From Azolla pinnata (Eukaryota; Streptophyta; Polypodiopsida; Salviniales; Salviniaceae): 64,000 nucleotides of DNA. The notes below the pieces were generated by a model. The model made no database searches and was not told the origin of the DNA. It saw nothing but the letters and a program-made list of their open reading frames with translations. Of the stretch, positions 33,301 to 47,772 are shown piece by piece (position 1 is the first letter of the stretch; every line of letters starts with the position of its first letter). The stretch is taken from positions 1 through 64,000 of the forward strand of contig JBBBWG010010445.1 of NCBI GenBank assembly GCA_037176905.1. Reading direction: 5' to 3'. The translations under genes were made by a program, and so were the position numbers.

Positions 33301-36077
33301 TATACATTAATATCATCTTCACTCCTATTCTCCTCATTTTGCAGTTGGCGCAAAAGGAGATTCAAAACATAAATCTGTATAAACATCCTCGGGAAAAGCT
33401 TGAGAGTATTCTGAGCTGCAGCAAAGTTATAATGAATATTTGCATGGCTTCAAATGACGATCCTACAGGTGCAGATGAATTTCTGCCAGTACTGATTTAT
33501 GTCCTTTTAAAGGTGGTATTTCTTTGAGTTTGCGCAATTCTATTTTCTATAAGATCATAAATTAATGGTAATTATTGTGTATTTTTCTGAGTTTGTGAAG
33601 AGAATGTTTAGGAATAGATCTCGATACCAGAGTTTCAAACTTCATTACACCTACATTTAAGGTTTGTTGGTGGAAGTGCATGCGTTATATGTGGTTCAAA
33701 CGCTTCCTGTGGTTACTCTGAACAGCTCATCCATTTGAATAACTGATTTAACAGATTTTTAGAAGGGGAATAAAACCACTGATGTGAAACAATTTGATTA
33801 CATAGACTTCTCGTAGGGTCACTATCCCTTAGTTTACTGATTCTCTTTCACACTGAGCTAGTCACAGTTACCTCGGTATTTCTTGTACCTGTGTCTTTAA
33901 TGCCAGTGAGAAGCATTAGTCTCATGTTTCTGAGTAAGTCCTTGTTGGCGTTTGCAGCATGAAAGTCATTCAAGTGAGCAATGCTTCAGACATCTACATA
34001 AAAGGTGCCTGACCAAAGAGTTTGGTAGGTTGTTTATAACAGTTATATATATAGAACCCATCCCTGGGCATGTGAGAGGCTTCAGTGCCCATCATTTTAG
34101 GTACTGTACTCCATATCTAGCACGTTTTTATCTGTAATGAAGCTAGGTGAGAATGGAGCTAGGCTTAGAGGAGGTAGGTGGCTTACCACCCTTTGGACAT
34201 AAATGCGCACATACATTGAGCCATTTGACCCATCATTGGGTATATCTACTACCGTTTTTGGATACTGAGAAGAGTCATGACCAATGTCTGTAAATATGAT
34301 GGCGTTATGTCCATAGAAAAGTGCTTAAGTCTAGTCTCTCTTAAAATTTCTTCCAGACTAACCTTTACGATTCAGCACATCATGCATTGGCCTTCATACA
34401 GTAAAAAAATTTTTTAAATCCACTGACGATGAGCCTGTGTATGATTGATGGATTTTATTATTTCCTTGGGGTCAAATATGACCTATGGGTCCAAACATGA
34501 AGCATGTTTACATTGTATTCATGGAATTCATGTGTGACTCTTGATGATTTACCAATGAGCTTTGCCATCATTGCACATTGGGAGTTGGAAGAATGTGTGT
34601 AGGGAGTGCATTGGATTTACAAAATGTACAAAACATGCTCAAGATTGATTGAAAGCAGAACATCGTAGCAAAGTGTGACAGAACTTGATCAGAACATAAT
34701 ATGCATAGTCAATGAGACTCCTCACCTGAGCTCCAAAACCACATCGTACATTGATGTGATTATGAGCTAAGCCATTGAAAGAAATAGTTCAGATGGCAGA
34801 TGAGGACATGGGTTCTTGCAAGTAACTATGAAGTGATTGAATGGGGATAGATCCTATTTGTAAAGTTTAAATTGAAGAAAAAGGTGGTATATGTCAAACG
34901 CTTGAAGAAACTTTGTCTTGCCTCTTAGAAGCAGTGTGGGAAGAACCAGAATATCGATCCTGCATCAACTCTTTCAAGAATACAGAAGTATCTGGATTAG
35001 TATTTAATAGCCGTATTTGTATAGGCGTCTTAATTTTAGCATGATCCTTGCTATAACTTCCTGATTTTTGCTGCATTAGAGAGAGAGCTGTTTTCATGTT
35101 CATTACATTTCTCTTCTAGATTAGTTATGATATTCTCAACTTTTGGGGATTTTATATTAGAGATCCTTGGATTGGGCATAGTCCAATTCATAACACAAAT
35201 GTTTTTCGTTTCTTCTAAACAGGCAAATCCCCCACAGCTCTACTCAAATATTCTATTCATTCAAAGGTATAGGCGACATTCGAGGCTGGTCTCAGAAGCT
35301 GCTTACTACTTCACGAACCTTGTATCGGCAGAGTCATTCATTGAGAATCTGAATGCTGCCTCTCTTTCGATGGATGAGAAGGAGTTCGAGAAGAAAATGA
35401 TTCTCGCCAGAGAATCATTGAGGAGGACAGCGAATCTCCCACACTCGCCGGTCTCCCCCAAGAGTTCACATTCAGTTGAGAGTTTGGTGGAAGGCCGAAA
35501 TACGCTCTCCAAGGCCAGATCTCCATCGGTTTCTGGTGATAGTACCCCGATAGCTTCCGTATCTAAGTTGCAAGCTGAAGGTGTATCGGCGTTGATAGGT
35601 GCCAGCAAAGTTGGACAGCTCGCAAGAGAGTTCCCGTTCCTATATGCAAGTGTCGGTGATCTCCGGATCGAGGATGTCGAAGCGCTGCTCAACGACTACA
35701 AGGAGCTGGTTCTGAAGCATTACTCGCTTTGTAAGATCGTCGAGAAGATGGACTCGAGCAAGGCAGCGGTGTCAAATGAGCATGAATGCACACCCGATGA
35801 TGGGGCCTCGAAGCAAGACAGGCTGAAGGTGCCCGAGAACGATGAGCTGAAAGAGTCCATAGAAGAGAGCTCTAACAAGAGAGAGGGTTCATCGGCGGAT
35901 GAATCGCCGGTTGAGATGGCGGATAAGAATGTGATATTGGTGAATGAAAGCTCAAATGCGGAGTTTAGCTTGGATGTTTTCCAAGAGCAAGTAGCAAGGC
36001 AAGTCGTCGTAGGCCATGGTGAGCACGAGCAGCAGGATGATGCCTCGACGGAATCGATTCGTGTCCCTACCGAATGA
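30342..36077 (+). CDS. VPS9A: VPS9-domain Rab5 guanine nucleotide exchange factor, 470 aa
   Basis: Five exons join in phase: 30342-30412, 31840-31987, 33012-33182, 33345-33512, 35223-36077. The order matches Arabidopsis VPS9A: an N-terminal helical bundle (MEFHDFMDRMKNPAALDLVRS, then VQEFLTSMETTFKEHPLW), the GLEKYLMIKLYPRTFA segment, and the VPS9 catalytic core with GADEFLPVLIYVLLK (conserved Asp and Pro) and NPPQLYSNILFIQRYR (conserved Tyr). It ends with the plant-specific C-terminus including a FPFLYASVGDLRIEDVEALLNDYKELV helix. The protein activates RAB5-type GTPases (ARA7/RHA1, ARA6) at endosomes. The last exon adds a Ser/Glu/Asp-rich tail of about 130 residues after that helix, longer than I recall for VPS9A. 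Introns 1 and 4 exceed 1 kb. The gene symbol is by family resemblance. Confidence 0.95.
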
Positions 36078-36466
36078 ATGATCACGGTCGTTGGCTTTTG
36101 TAATATGAATTGTTGGGCAATTTGTTTCGGAAGAGTGTCTGTTGTAATAACACTTCATTGCATCTTTGTTGCTGGAATGTAATCTCTGTCTCATGATACA
36201 TGATCCGAGCTGCCATGGCTTCCCTAGTAATGTTGGAAAGATGTGGTGGCACTTCGTATTTTAATTGTTTTCAGAGTCATCTCGCAGATGACTAGTTTTT
36301 CCTGCATGAAAGCAAATCTTGCAGGATCGATGTCTTTGATTGTTGGTTGAAATCACAAGATTGTTGGTTGGAATCGCAGGATCGATGCCTTCGATTATGG
36401 ATAATTGAGAAGTGAACAGGTTTTGTGGTTTACTATGATTAGATTGCATTTCTCAATGCTGAAACA

Positions 36467-36534
36467 AGGCCAATATTGGCCCACGAGACAAAAACACGTA
36501 CAATAATGTTTGTGTATCCACTCATCTATGAAAG
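36467..36534 (+). repeat. Dispersed element, copy 2 (upstream of the MYST gene)
   Basis: Aligns to 2351-2416 at about 80%. This copy has a perfect palindrome GGCCAATATTGGCC, which is broken by one base in copy 1. It lies about 0.68 kb before the MYST start codon, very close to the spacing at the AP180 gene. Confidence 0.6.
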
Positions 36535-36736
36535 TATGAGGACAATTACAAATATAATCATCGTGTTGCACGTACGGAAGGTGCGTATACGGCGGAGAAT
36601 TGCCCAGCGTTTTGCAATGCTGACAGGAGATCAAACGCGTTTGGTAGCTGGCTACACTTACGCGCAGATAAATAGAAGTACGAATGTCGTATGCACGAAA
36701 GGTTCAGCATCGAACGCGAGACCTTTACATAGGCAG

Positions 36737-37070
36737 ATTGTACAAAATACGAGGAAATACAATACGATATACATTAAGAAAATGCAACACCGTAAACGCT
36801 AAGAAAATACAAAACCGTATCAGTTAAGAGGATACCAGTAACATATACGGTAAACGAATACAATACCGTGTACGTTACGAGAATACAAATACCATATGGT
36901 TAAGAGAATACACGTACCGTATAGGGTAAGAGAATACATATACCGTATATGTTAAGAGAATACAAATATCGTATATGTTAAGAGAATACAAATACAGTAT
37001 ATGGTAAGAGAATACAAATACCGTATATGGTAAGAGAATACAAATACCGTATATGGTAAGAAAAATACGT
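36737..37070 (+). repeat. 26-bp minisatellite abutting the MYST transcription unit, about 12 copies
   Basis: Unit GTAAGAGAATACAAATACCG plus TATATG, repeated at an exact 26-bp spacing at the right end (for example 37021 and 37047). Copies nearest the gene are almost identical; those to the left become progressively more divergent, with ACCGTATA as the best-kept core. The array ends only about 75 bases before the MYST start codon, so it must form the core promoter or overlap the 5' leader. Confidence 0.88.
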
Positions 37071-37144
37071 CGTCTTCTTCTTCTTCTTTGGGGAGTTAGG
37101 GTTTCCTGAGAGAGCAGAGACTGCGACAGCGACAGCAACGAGCG

Positions 37145-40958
<3,814 letters not shown>

Positions 40959-42028
40959 TGTGAGTACTATTCGTCCAACATAAAAATTAATGAGCGTAAT
41001 TTTATGATGAAGCATTGCCTGTACTTTCAAGAGTTCATGCATGCTCTATTGCATAGATAGCCTATGCATGTTAAGGAAGCTGTAGTGAGCCCTTGAATCT
41101 TAGGCTAAAGTTCTCATATGACCTCTGCCTTCTTGGTTTCTTATTACTGTGCATTGTGTAAAAAGGGTGTAAGCCTCTGTTTGGACTGGTGTATATGAGG
41201 GCTGGGAAAGTGTCCAAAAGTGAAATTGGAGAGGTCAATTGTATATTAGGACTAAACTGGCAATGTAACAAGCACGTGTTGTAATGAATCACACATTTTC
41301 TTTCACATTTGAATGGCAATAGCTACATGATTGTCCAGATTTATTGCAAGTTCATTTCAAAACTGGGTCGTGCAAAACTAGGGTAAACACACTACTTAAA
41401 TGGAATCTGGAGAGAGGTGCTGTTGTCCTTGTGTTGACAATCAGATCATGGAGAAATAAGAGGAGTTTGGAGGTTTTATAATGATCAGTGTTAGATGGCT
41501 TGAAGGTAAGGCACTGGTGAGATTGAGTTAAATAGAAATAAGGATCGTGTGGGCCCGACAGGATTGCTGCTAATTAATTTATCCCTGCCTTAAACATTGT
41601 TGGACTCTTACTTTATTCTGAACTCAAGAGGAAAACGGTTTGACAAATGCATATTGGCCGCAAGTCATATTGGAAGTTACAATAGATGTTGATAGTTTGG
41701 ATAGCTGACCATATAATTCACTCAGTAATGGATGGGCATAGATCTTATGTGACTTTCGTTTATGTCTAATGCTTGTATTGAAGTCAATATAAAATCACAA
41801 AGAAAATCTTGGAAATAATGGATACTTTATCAACAAAATATACAAAATGCTTGCTCGCGAGGAGACTCCTGTACAAAATATCTACAAAACGGTGATGACC
41901 GATAAAGATTCTCTGAAGTGAAATGAAAACGCCCGATGAAGCTAATTGTTGATCTAGTAGTTGCCCAAATGTTGAAAACAATGAAATGTTCAACATTATA
42001 TACAGATTATACACACGATGAGCACGCA
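40959..42028. other. Convergent spacer between the MYST and Mei2-like genes
   Basis: AT-rich 3' flanks of two convergent genes. I see no exon, RNA gene or tandem repeat. Confidence 0.5.
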
Positions 42029-45000
42029 CTACGGAGAGCTCCTTCGACCATTGTGATCAAAAAGAATTGGTTGGCACCGGCCATCTTCATTCATCAAGCT
42101 TGAGTTTTGAAAGTGCGAAACCAGTGCAGCTTTTCCTTGGATCCGTGCATATGCCAAACATGCTACCTTCTCACTATTGAATCTCTCCCACTTTCTTCCA
42201 TCTAATGCCTGTGAGTTGAATAAACAGTTTCATTACTATTTTTAACTTTTCAAAACTGTGTTTCTCTAAATCTGTCAGAAAATTGACCTTACCTCATATA
42301 TGGAAATAATATGCGACGGGGATGTCATGTTGATGAAAGCGTAGCCAACGTTACAATTGTTCTGCATTATTCCAAACCAACGTTAGTTAGCCGTACCATT
42401 CTGGATAATGCATTCGATCCTACAACCAAAGATTACAACCGAACAGACAAATGTTACCTTGAAATCGATCGGTAAATACATAAAATCGTAGGTCCCATGA
42501 TGGGTCTTGTCAATTGCTTCCAAAAGCATCTCGGCAGTATACCTACAAAGATAATTATGACGAGTTAAATATAAGCATATGTTTAGGCATCAGTTCAGTT
42601 GGAATAGATTTATGATGGTTAAGTGACACGATGAGAGCAACGCCTCTAGCCACTATGGAAGACTTACTTATTGGGTATGTTCTTGATCATGAGAGTTGTG
42701 CGAGTATCTTCTCCAAGCTTGATTCGGTTCAAATCAAGCCGATAAACATCCTTTGGGTCAGATTGGGTGGCAGTGCTATCTACACGCTGCTGTACTAGGT
42801 ATGCATCATAATTGTGGGATTTTGTTGTCAAACTCCCAGATGGGTAGTGAGTTGATACAAACCCTGTTTGACTATCTAACCTTCGAAATTCTTCCTTATG
42901 ACTCCCTTTGTGATAGATAGGAGAGTTATGCATCACTGGAAATCCAGATCCAAGCGACCCTGGACCATAGAGGGGTGTGTCTGGAGAATTTCGAGAGTAA
43001 CTGAACTGCATCTCCGGAGGGGAAGAAGAACTCTTTGCTATGGCACTAAGATGATGTTTAGCTGATCGAGACAACGCGATATTTCCTGTGCGGTTTCCAT
43101 AACAAAATTCCTGAGCTTGTGTATGTTCTGTGTATAGGAGGCTTTGAAACGTCGGCGAATCGGACGAAAACGCTTTAGCCCTCATCTCTGAATGCGGAAA
43201 ATCCTGTGCTGAGGTGATGAAGCTTGAAAGTGCACCATTTTGATACTCGGATAATGAAGATGGATGATAAGCTGGCATCTGTTTCATGTCAGAGTGATTG
43301 TTTCCGGAATGACAATGGGTATATGATCGAGGTGAGTATCGAACTGATCCTTGTGAAAAGCTATCCATAGAATTTCCAGCCAATGGTTCCCACAAGCCTG
43401 TAGGCATGATAAAAGAAGAAGAAGAAGACATGGGCAAGACGTTGCTTAGCTGATAGGTAAAAAAACAAACAAAAACTTCTTAAGAGTACATCACACAGAC
43501 CTGGAGAAAACTGGAGTAGAGGCGAGGTAGATTGTGTGTCGTATGAACTACGGGTTACTTTCTCTGGCAGCTCTATGTGATGTTCTGCCGAGCTGGATTT
43601 GAGACCAAAAATCAAATGAGAAGTTAGTAGGTGGAAAGAAAGATAGCATTGTGCCCATTTAGGATTTCCTAAACCCCTACTTTCTTTAGACATTAGACCG
43701 AGCATAGGGTCCCGATTCTCTTGCTACTATGTATTGTGATGAGGGCAGTAAAATCATACCTCCGAAGTACACCTGGACGGCTTGGTTCTATCTTTATACG
43801 TCTCCCACCAATAACTGCCTTATTCAATCCTTTCATCGCCGACTCTGCATCCCGAATGTCGTAGAATTCGATAAACCTATGATGGCTTTTCTGCGGGGTT
43901 GCTCGAATCTGTTTTCATGCCAAAGAACACACGACTCTTGCATGTTATGACCGAATAAGTTCTCGCTCTTTCTTATTCTCTAGTTTCATATCCAAATTAA
44001 ATGTTTATGTTGAAATGTGCATCATGAAGCTTCTTGTTACCTCCTTGATTTCACCATATTTTCCAAAGACCTCGCGGAGATAATTGCTAGAGATCGATGG
44101 GCTTAAATTGAAGATAACAAGGGTTCCCTGGTTGATATCCTTATCTGATGGGTTATCCTACACATAAAAGAAAACATCTTTGTTAGGATTTCATTGACGC
44201 ACCCATAGCTGGAACCTTAAATGCAATGCCAAAAAGAAACCTAGGGGATTTTTCTGCGCATATCACAATATATCCATGAGGTTGAAAGCTCTCTCTATAT
44301 ATGTAACCATACGTTCGCACCTTGGGAAAGGAGAAATGGATGTCAAGCTTCTTGTTTCGCAGTTGTCTGTTATGAAGAGCTCGCATCGCAATCCGAGCAG
44401 CACGGATGTCAAAGTACGAAACCATGACAAATCCCCGATGCTTGCATGCAGTGTAAAGGCTTCGTATCTCCCCGAAAGGCTGCACAGGAAAAGAAATAGA
44501 GGGCTTTTCCCAACCAGATCGAGGAGAAACTGAAAACAATTTTTCAGATCTTTTTATCATGTATACTTATGGGTGAAAGCATGACAATGGGAACGATAAC
44601 TCAGCTGACTATAAATCTCAGTAGATACTTCAAGCAGAGCAACCAATATGCATATCCCAAAATCTATGCATAAACAAGTTGCGATTATTATTAAATGTGT
44701 AGTTATGTACATTCTATTAACTGCCTGATAGTTTGTCATTCAATTTAAGTGTAAATTACAGAAGTTTTTGGAAGTTAATTAGCTATGTTCTTGCACTTTC
44801 ACCTGTATGCATGCTGCACATTGATTATATAACCAATAAAGCCGTAATAAACAAGTGAATAACAGCTATCCTGTGGGTATGAGCTATGCTCACCTCGAAT
44901 AGAGCCCTAAGCTCTGAATCCTCCACATTGCTATTTATACTTCGAACAAAAAGAGTCCTCGAAGGGTGTTCTATGTATGCATCTTCATTGGATAGATCTG

Positions 45001-45265
45001 CGCCAACGTACTTCATATGATGATTCGAAGCTTTTCTTGAATCTGTCGAGATCACCTCACCATCCATCTCTAATCCGCCGCCACTACTAAATATATCCAT
45101 ATCTTCTTCGGTTAGGCTTTGGTTAGCAAGACTCATCACGTGCATGCTGTCGAGTATATCATCGGGTAGAATCCCTCCGATGGCTTGCCTCACCATTTCT
45201 TCATCGAGAGGCTCATATGTGTCTTCCTCTGTCGGTACACTATAATGCAAGGATCTCATCTCCAT
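42029..45265 (-). CDS. Mei2-like RNA-binding protein, AML type, 650 aa
   Basis: Nine exons join in phase on the minus strand: 45265-44894, 44479-44321, 44157-44041, 43908-43760, 43592-43501, 43397-42668, 42542-42458, 42361-42293, 42208-42029. The N-terminus has the AML signature of an acidic segment with DIFSSGGGLEMDGE. RRM1 starts at SRTLFVRSINSNVEDSELR and includes GFVMVSYFDIRAARIAM. RRM2 has GTLVIFNLSPSISSNYLREV and RFIEFYDIRDAESAM. A linker of about 270 residues follows. The C-terminal Mei2-specific RRM3 runs from RTTLMIKNIPNKYTAEMLLE through YDFMYLPIDFK, GYAFINM and AYARIQGKAALVSHFQNSSL. Fission yeast Mei2 controls meiosis entry; plant AML proteins act in meiosis and vegetative growth, and some bind RAPTOR1. 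The length is shorter than Arabidopsis AMLs (about 750-900 aa), mostly in the linker. The presence of DLFSSGGG argues against the TEL (terminal ear-like) subgroup. Confidence 0.94.
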
Positions 45266-46500
45266 AGCAACAATGGCTACTAGAAAGGTTTCCGGGTCCG
45301 GGAACTTGGGACGCTAAATCTGCAAAACAAAGTTCAGAGGTTGGTGCATTGATGCTTAACAAAATCACGGCATTGAATCCTGCTTCAAGCTATTGTTCGA
45401 TCACAATTTCTTTTTGCGGGGAAACTGAAGAACCCAAGAGATCGAGGTTGGGAGGAAAAACAAAAGAAAGATCAGGTAAGCACTTGAGCAATACATGCAT
45501 GGATATGCATTGTTTGCAGATAGATATTCTGAGAAAGAAGATGCACCCTTAAACAATAAAAATTCCCATCTTTTCGATGAATGCATATGCGTACCAGTAT
45601 TTTCCAGTGAATAAAAAGAAGAAAACGCCAATTGCGCAGGTGTATCTGTACGCATGTATATTGAATGTCGGTGTGTGTGTGTGTGCGCGTGTGCGTGTGA
45701 TGTGAGACTTAGGTATGCAGTGTAGTGTTACTTTCCTATTGAACGCGCCATCTAGGCAAGAAATTCAAGCAGTGTTTCTGAGCAAAATCGGCCAGATTAT
45801 ATAGGCTAGAGCATCATACAGAATGAGACAAATGCAAGAAACCTTCGGAAGGGGACAAAAACCCATGAACGCTTCTTCAGTTTCTTCTTCTTTCGGTTCC
45901 GACTCCGAGAAGGAGAAAACAACGAAACGGGTGGAGGCAAGAACCTGGGAGCTTCCAGGACGAACAAAACGACGGCAAGGAAGATCTGCGGAGATAAAAA
46001 AAAATGGCGAGCTTTTGGCGGAAGGGGAAAGCAGAGAAACGATCGGGAATCGGGAAACTAGAGAGCGGGCGGGGCGCCTAAGGGCACGGAAAGGTTAGAA
46101 AGCAAGCAGGCGGAATTGAGAGAGCGCGTGCCTGGAACGGCGAGGAGGAAACGCAAGGAGAAATCATGTGTAGGGGAAGGAGAGGAAGGAAGGAAGAAGG
46201 AAGGAAAGAATACCTGCAGTCCTTGGGGAGCAGAAGACATGGGGGCAAAGCAAGCAGCAGCAGCAGGTGGAATTGGGGAGCACTGGAGAAGCAGAAGAAG
46301 AAGAAGAAGAAGAAGAAGAAGCAGAAGAAGCAGACGAAGCAGAAAGAGAGACGGATCAGAGCAGAGAGATGGAAGCTCGAAGACGAAGGCGAAGAAGAAG
46401 AAGAAGGAAGAAGGAAAGAAAGAAGAAGAAACAGGAAACGCAAAAGGCGACAAAACAACAGAGCCCAAAATCTGGGCCTATTTTATAGCGCCTCGTTTGT
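45266..46500. other. 5' region of the Mei2-like gene
   Basis: Probable leader and promoter of the minus-strand Mei2-like gene, perhaps with a 5' UTR intron. It contains a TG/CG run (45672-45700) and a long GAA-rich block (46290-46440), which is CTT-rich on the coding strand. The long frames on both strands here are low-complexity shadows of that block. Confidence 0.5.
46290..46440 (+). repeat. GAA-rich purine tract upstream of the Mei2-like gene
   Basis: Mostly GAA and GCA triplets broken by GAC and AAG, strongly strand-asymmetric (purines on plus). It mirrors the tract ahead of the Dof-like gene, which is also a minus-strand gene. Confidence 0.8.
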
Positions 46501-46569
46501 CGTGTACCGCTATTTTGTCGCCATCCGACCGTATGTTTCTACGTACGCGCCGGCCCCTCCGTACGCGTA

Positions 46570-46595
46570 CGTATCCGTATCCGTATCCGTATCCC
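46570..46595 (+). repeat. GTATCC hexamer repeat
   Basis: Four perfect CGTATC units in a neighbourhood full of TACG/CGTA words (46535-46600 and 46715-46760), which form several short palindromes such as GTACGCGTAC. Confidence 0.8.
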
Positions 46596-46828
46596 CCTCC
46601 CAGGAGCCGCTCATGCCACCCACAATACATACATACGTCAAACCTTCCCCTTCTTTCGTATGCTCCGCATCGTCGGCGGCGGCCAGAGCAAGCGGCTGTC
46701 GTCGGAAGCCGTATCCGTCGGCGTACGTACGCACGTATTCGGCACGTATTCCCCCACGTATCGTGGCCCCGAGGATGGTGTTCACAGTGGCCACTGTTTT
46801 CTGTGTTCTTCTCTTGAAAGCTTTCAAG

Positions 46829-46867
46829 GTTTAGGGTTTAGGGTTTAGGGTTTAGGGCTTAGGGTTT
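46829..46867 (+). repeat. Interstitial telomeric repeat, about five units
   Basis: Perfect TTTAGGG units with one variant (CTTAGGG). It lies on the plus strand, in the same orientation as the tracts at 16720 and 47257. Confidence 0.95.
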
Positions 46868-47256
46868 CTGCTGCTGTCGGTGGCCACGTAAGCCTTCTTC
46901 TTGCCTGGAGAGAGCCTATCCGGAACCCTGGCTTCTTTATCTAGAACTGCTTCCCGATTTAGCCGCGTATCAGCCACTCGTGACGAAAATAATAAAGATA
47001 AACAATTCGGACCACGTTCGATGAACGTTGGCTATGCGACGCTGAAACGGTCGAGATCGGTCCGAAACCTGAGGAGGGGAGGGGGGGAATCGATACATAT
47101 ATCGTTCGTTCATCCATGTAAGGCGACGAATCCTCGTCTGATTTGCACGATTTCGCCCGTCAGCTGCTCGGCTCGGCGAAAGCCCTGATCAGTGCCGAAA
47201 GGATTGCTGCTGCTTCTGCCCTGAATCGGGTCGAGCTCAGGGCTTTTAAGGGCTTA

Positions 47257-47282
47257 GGATTTAGGGTTTAGGGTTTAGGGTT
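47257..47282 (+). repeat. Interstitial telomeric repeat, three to four units
   Basis: TTTAGGG units following an AGGGCTTTTAAGGGCTTAGG lead-in. Same orientation as the tract 430 bp to its left. Confidence 0.95.
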
Positions 47283-47438
47283 ATCTGAATGTGGGTCTGG
47301 ATTGGACCCCCCCCCCCCCTCTGATGTACGACGCATGCATCACATCATGAGGCATGGGCCCAACATGCATGCATGCATGCCCATGCTCGACATCGATCGA
47401 TGTACCCCCATGTTGTCTTCTTCTGTTTCTCCTCTGTT

Positions 47439-47480
<42 letters not shown>
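47439..47480 (+). repeat. TTG triplet microsatellite
   Basis: About thirteen perfect GTT units. The frames it opens (polyvaline, polycysteine) are not genes. Confidence 0.9.
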
Positions 47481-47655
47481 TAGCCCATTCTAAGTCAATT
47501 GAGTCTTGTCTTTTGGTGAGAAAAAGGAGATTTCCAGCATGTAGAAATGAGAGTTTTCTTCTTCTTCTTCTTCTTTTACCTTTGACTAGAGAGAGCTTTC
47601 TTCTCAGGTCTCAAGTTCGAGTCCTGCGGACGCACGCCACACGTTTTGCTCATGC

Positions 47656-47707
47656 TTTCTTCTTCTTCTTCTTCTTCTTCTTCTTCTTCTTCTTCTTCTT
47701 CTTCTTG
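47656..47707 (+). repeat. CTT triplet microsatellite
   Basis: About seventeen perfect TTC units, followed within 40 bases by a CT dinucleotide run (47741-47773). Confidence 0.9.
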
Positions 47708-47741
47708 TGGCACATGTTTATTGCATTCCGGAATCATGAAA

Positions 47742-47772
<31 letters not shown>

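Larger units (their letters stand above)
36078..37144. other. Spacer between VPS9 and MYST genes
   Basis: The first 200 bases are presumably VPS9 3' UTR. Near 36320-36385 a 30-bp unit with GATTGTTGGTTG and GCAGGATCGATG is repeated twice. Then follow the shared dispersed element (36467-36534), the 26-bp minisatellite (36737-37070) and a short CTT leader with an AGTTAGGGTTTCC telo-box (37076-37107). Confidence 0.6.

Noticed and set aside
46058-46834. Several 130- to 230-codon frames on both strands at the GAA-rich block
   Set aside because: All are low-complexity readings of one triplet tract in different frames, with polyarginine, polyserine or polyphenylalanine. No domain or splice support.
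47520-47630. tRNA- or SINE-like B box (AGTTCGAGTCC at about 47606)
   Set aside because: The B-box match is good, but I see no A box at the right distance, no cloverleaf and no poly-A or T terminator. It could be a very old SINE fragment; it is too weak to annotate.
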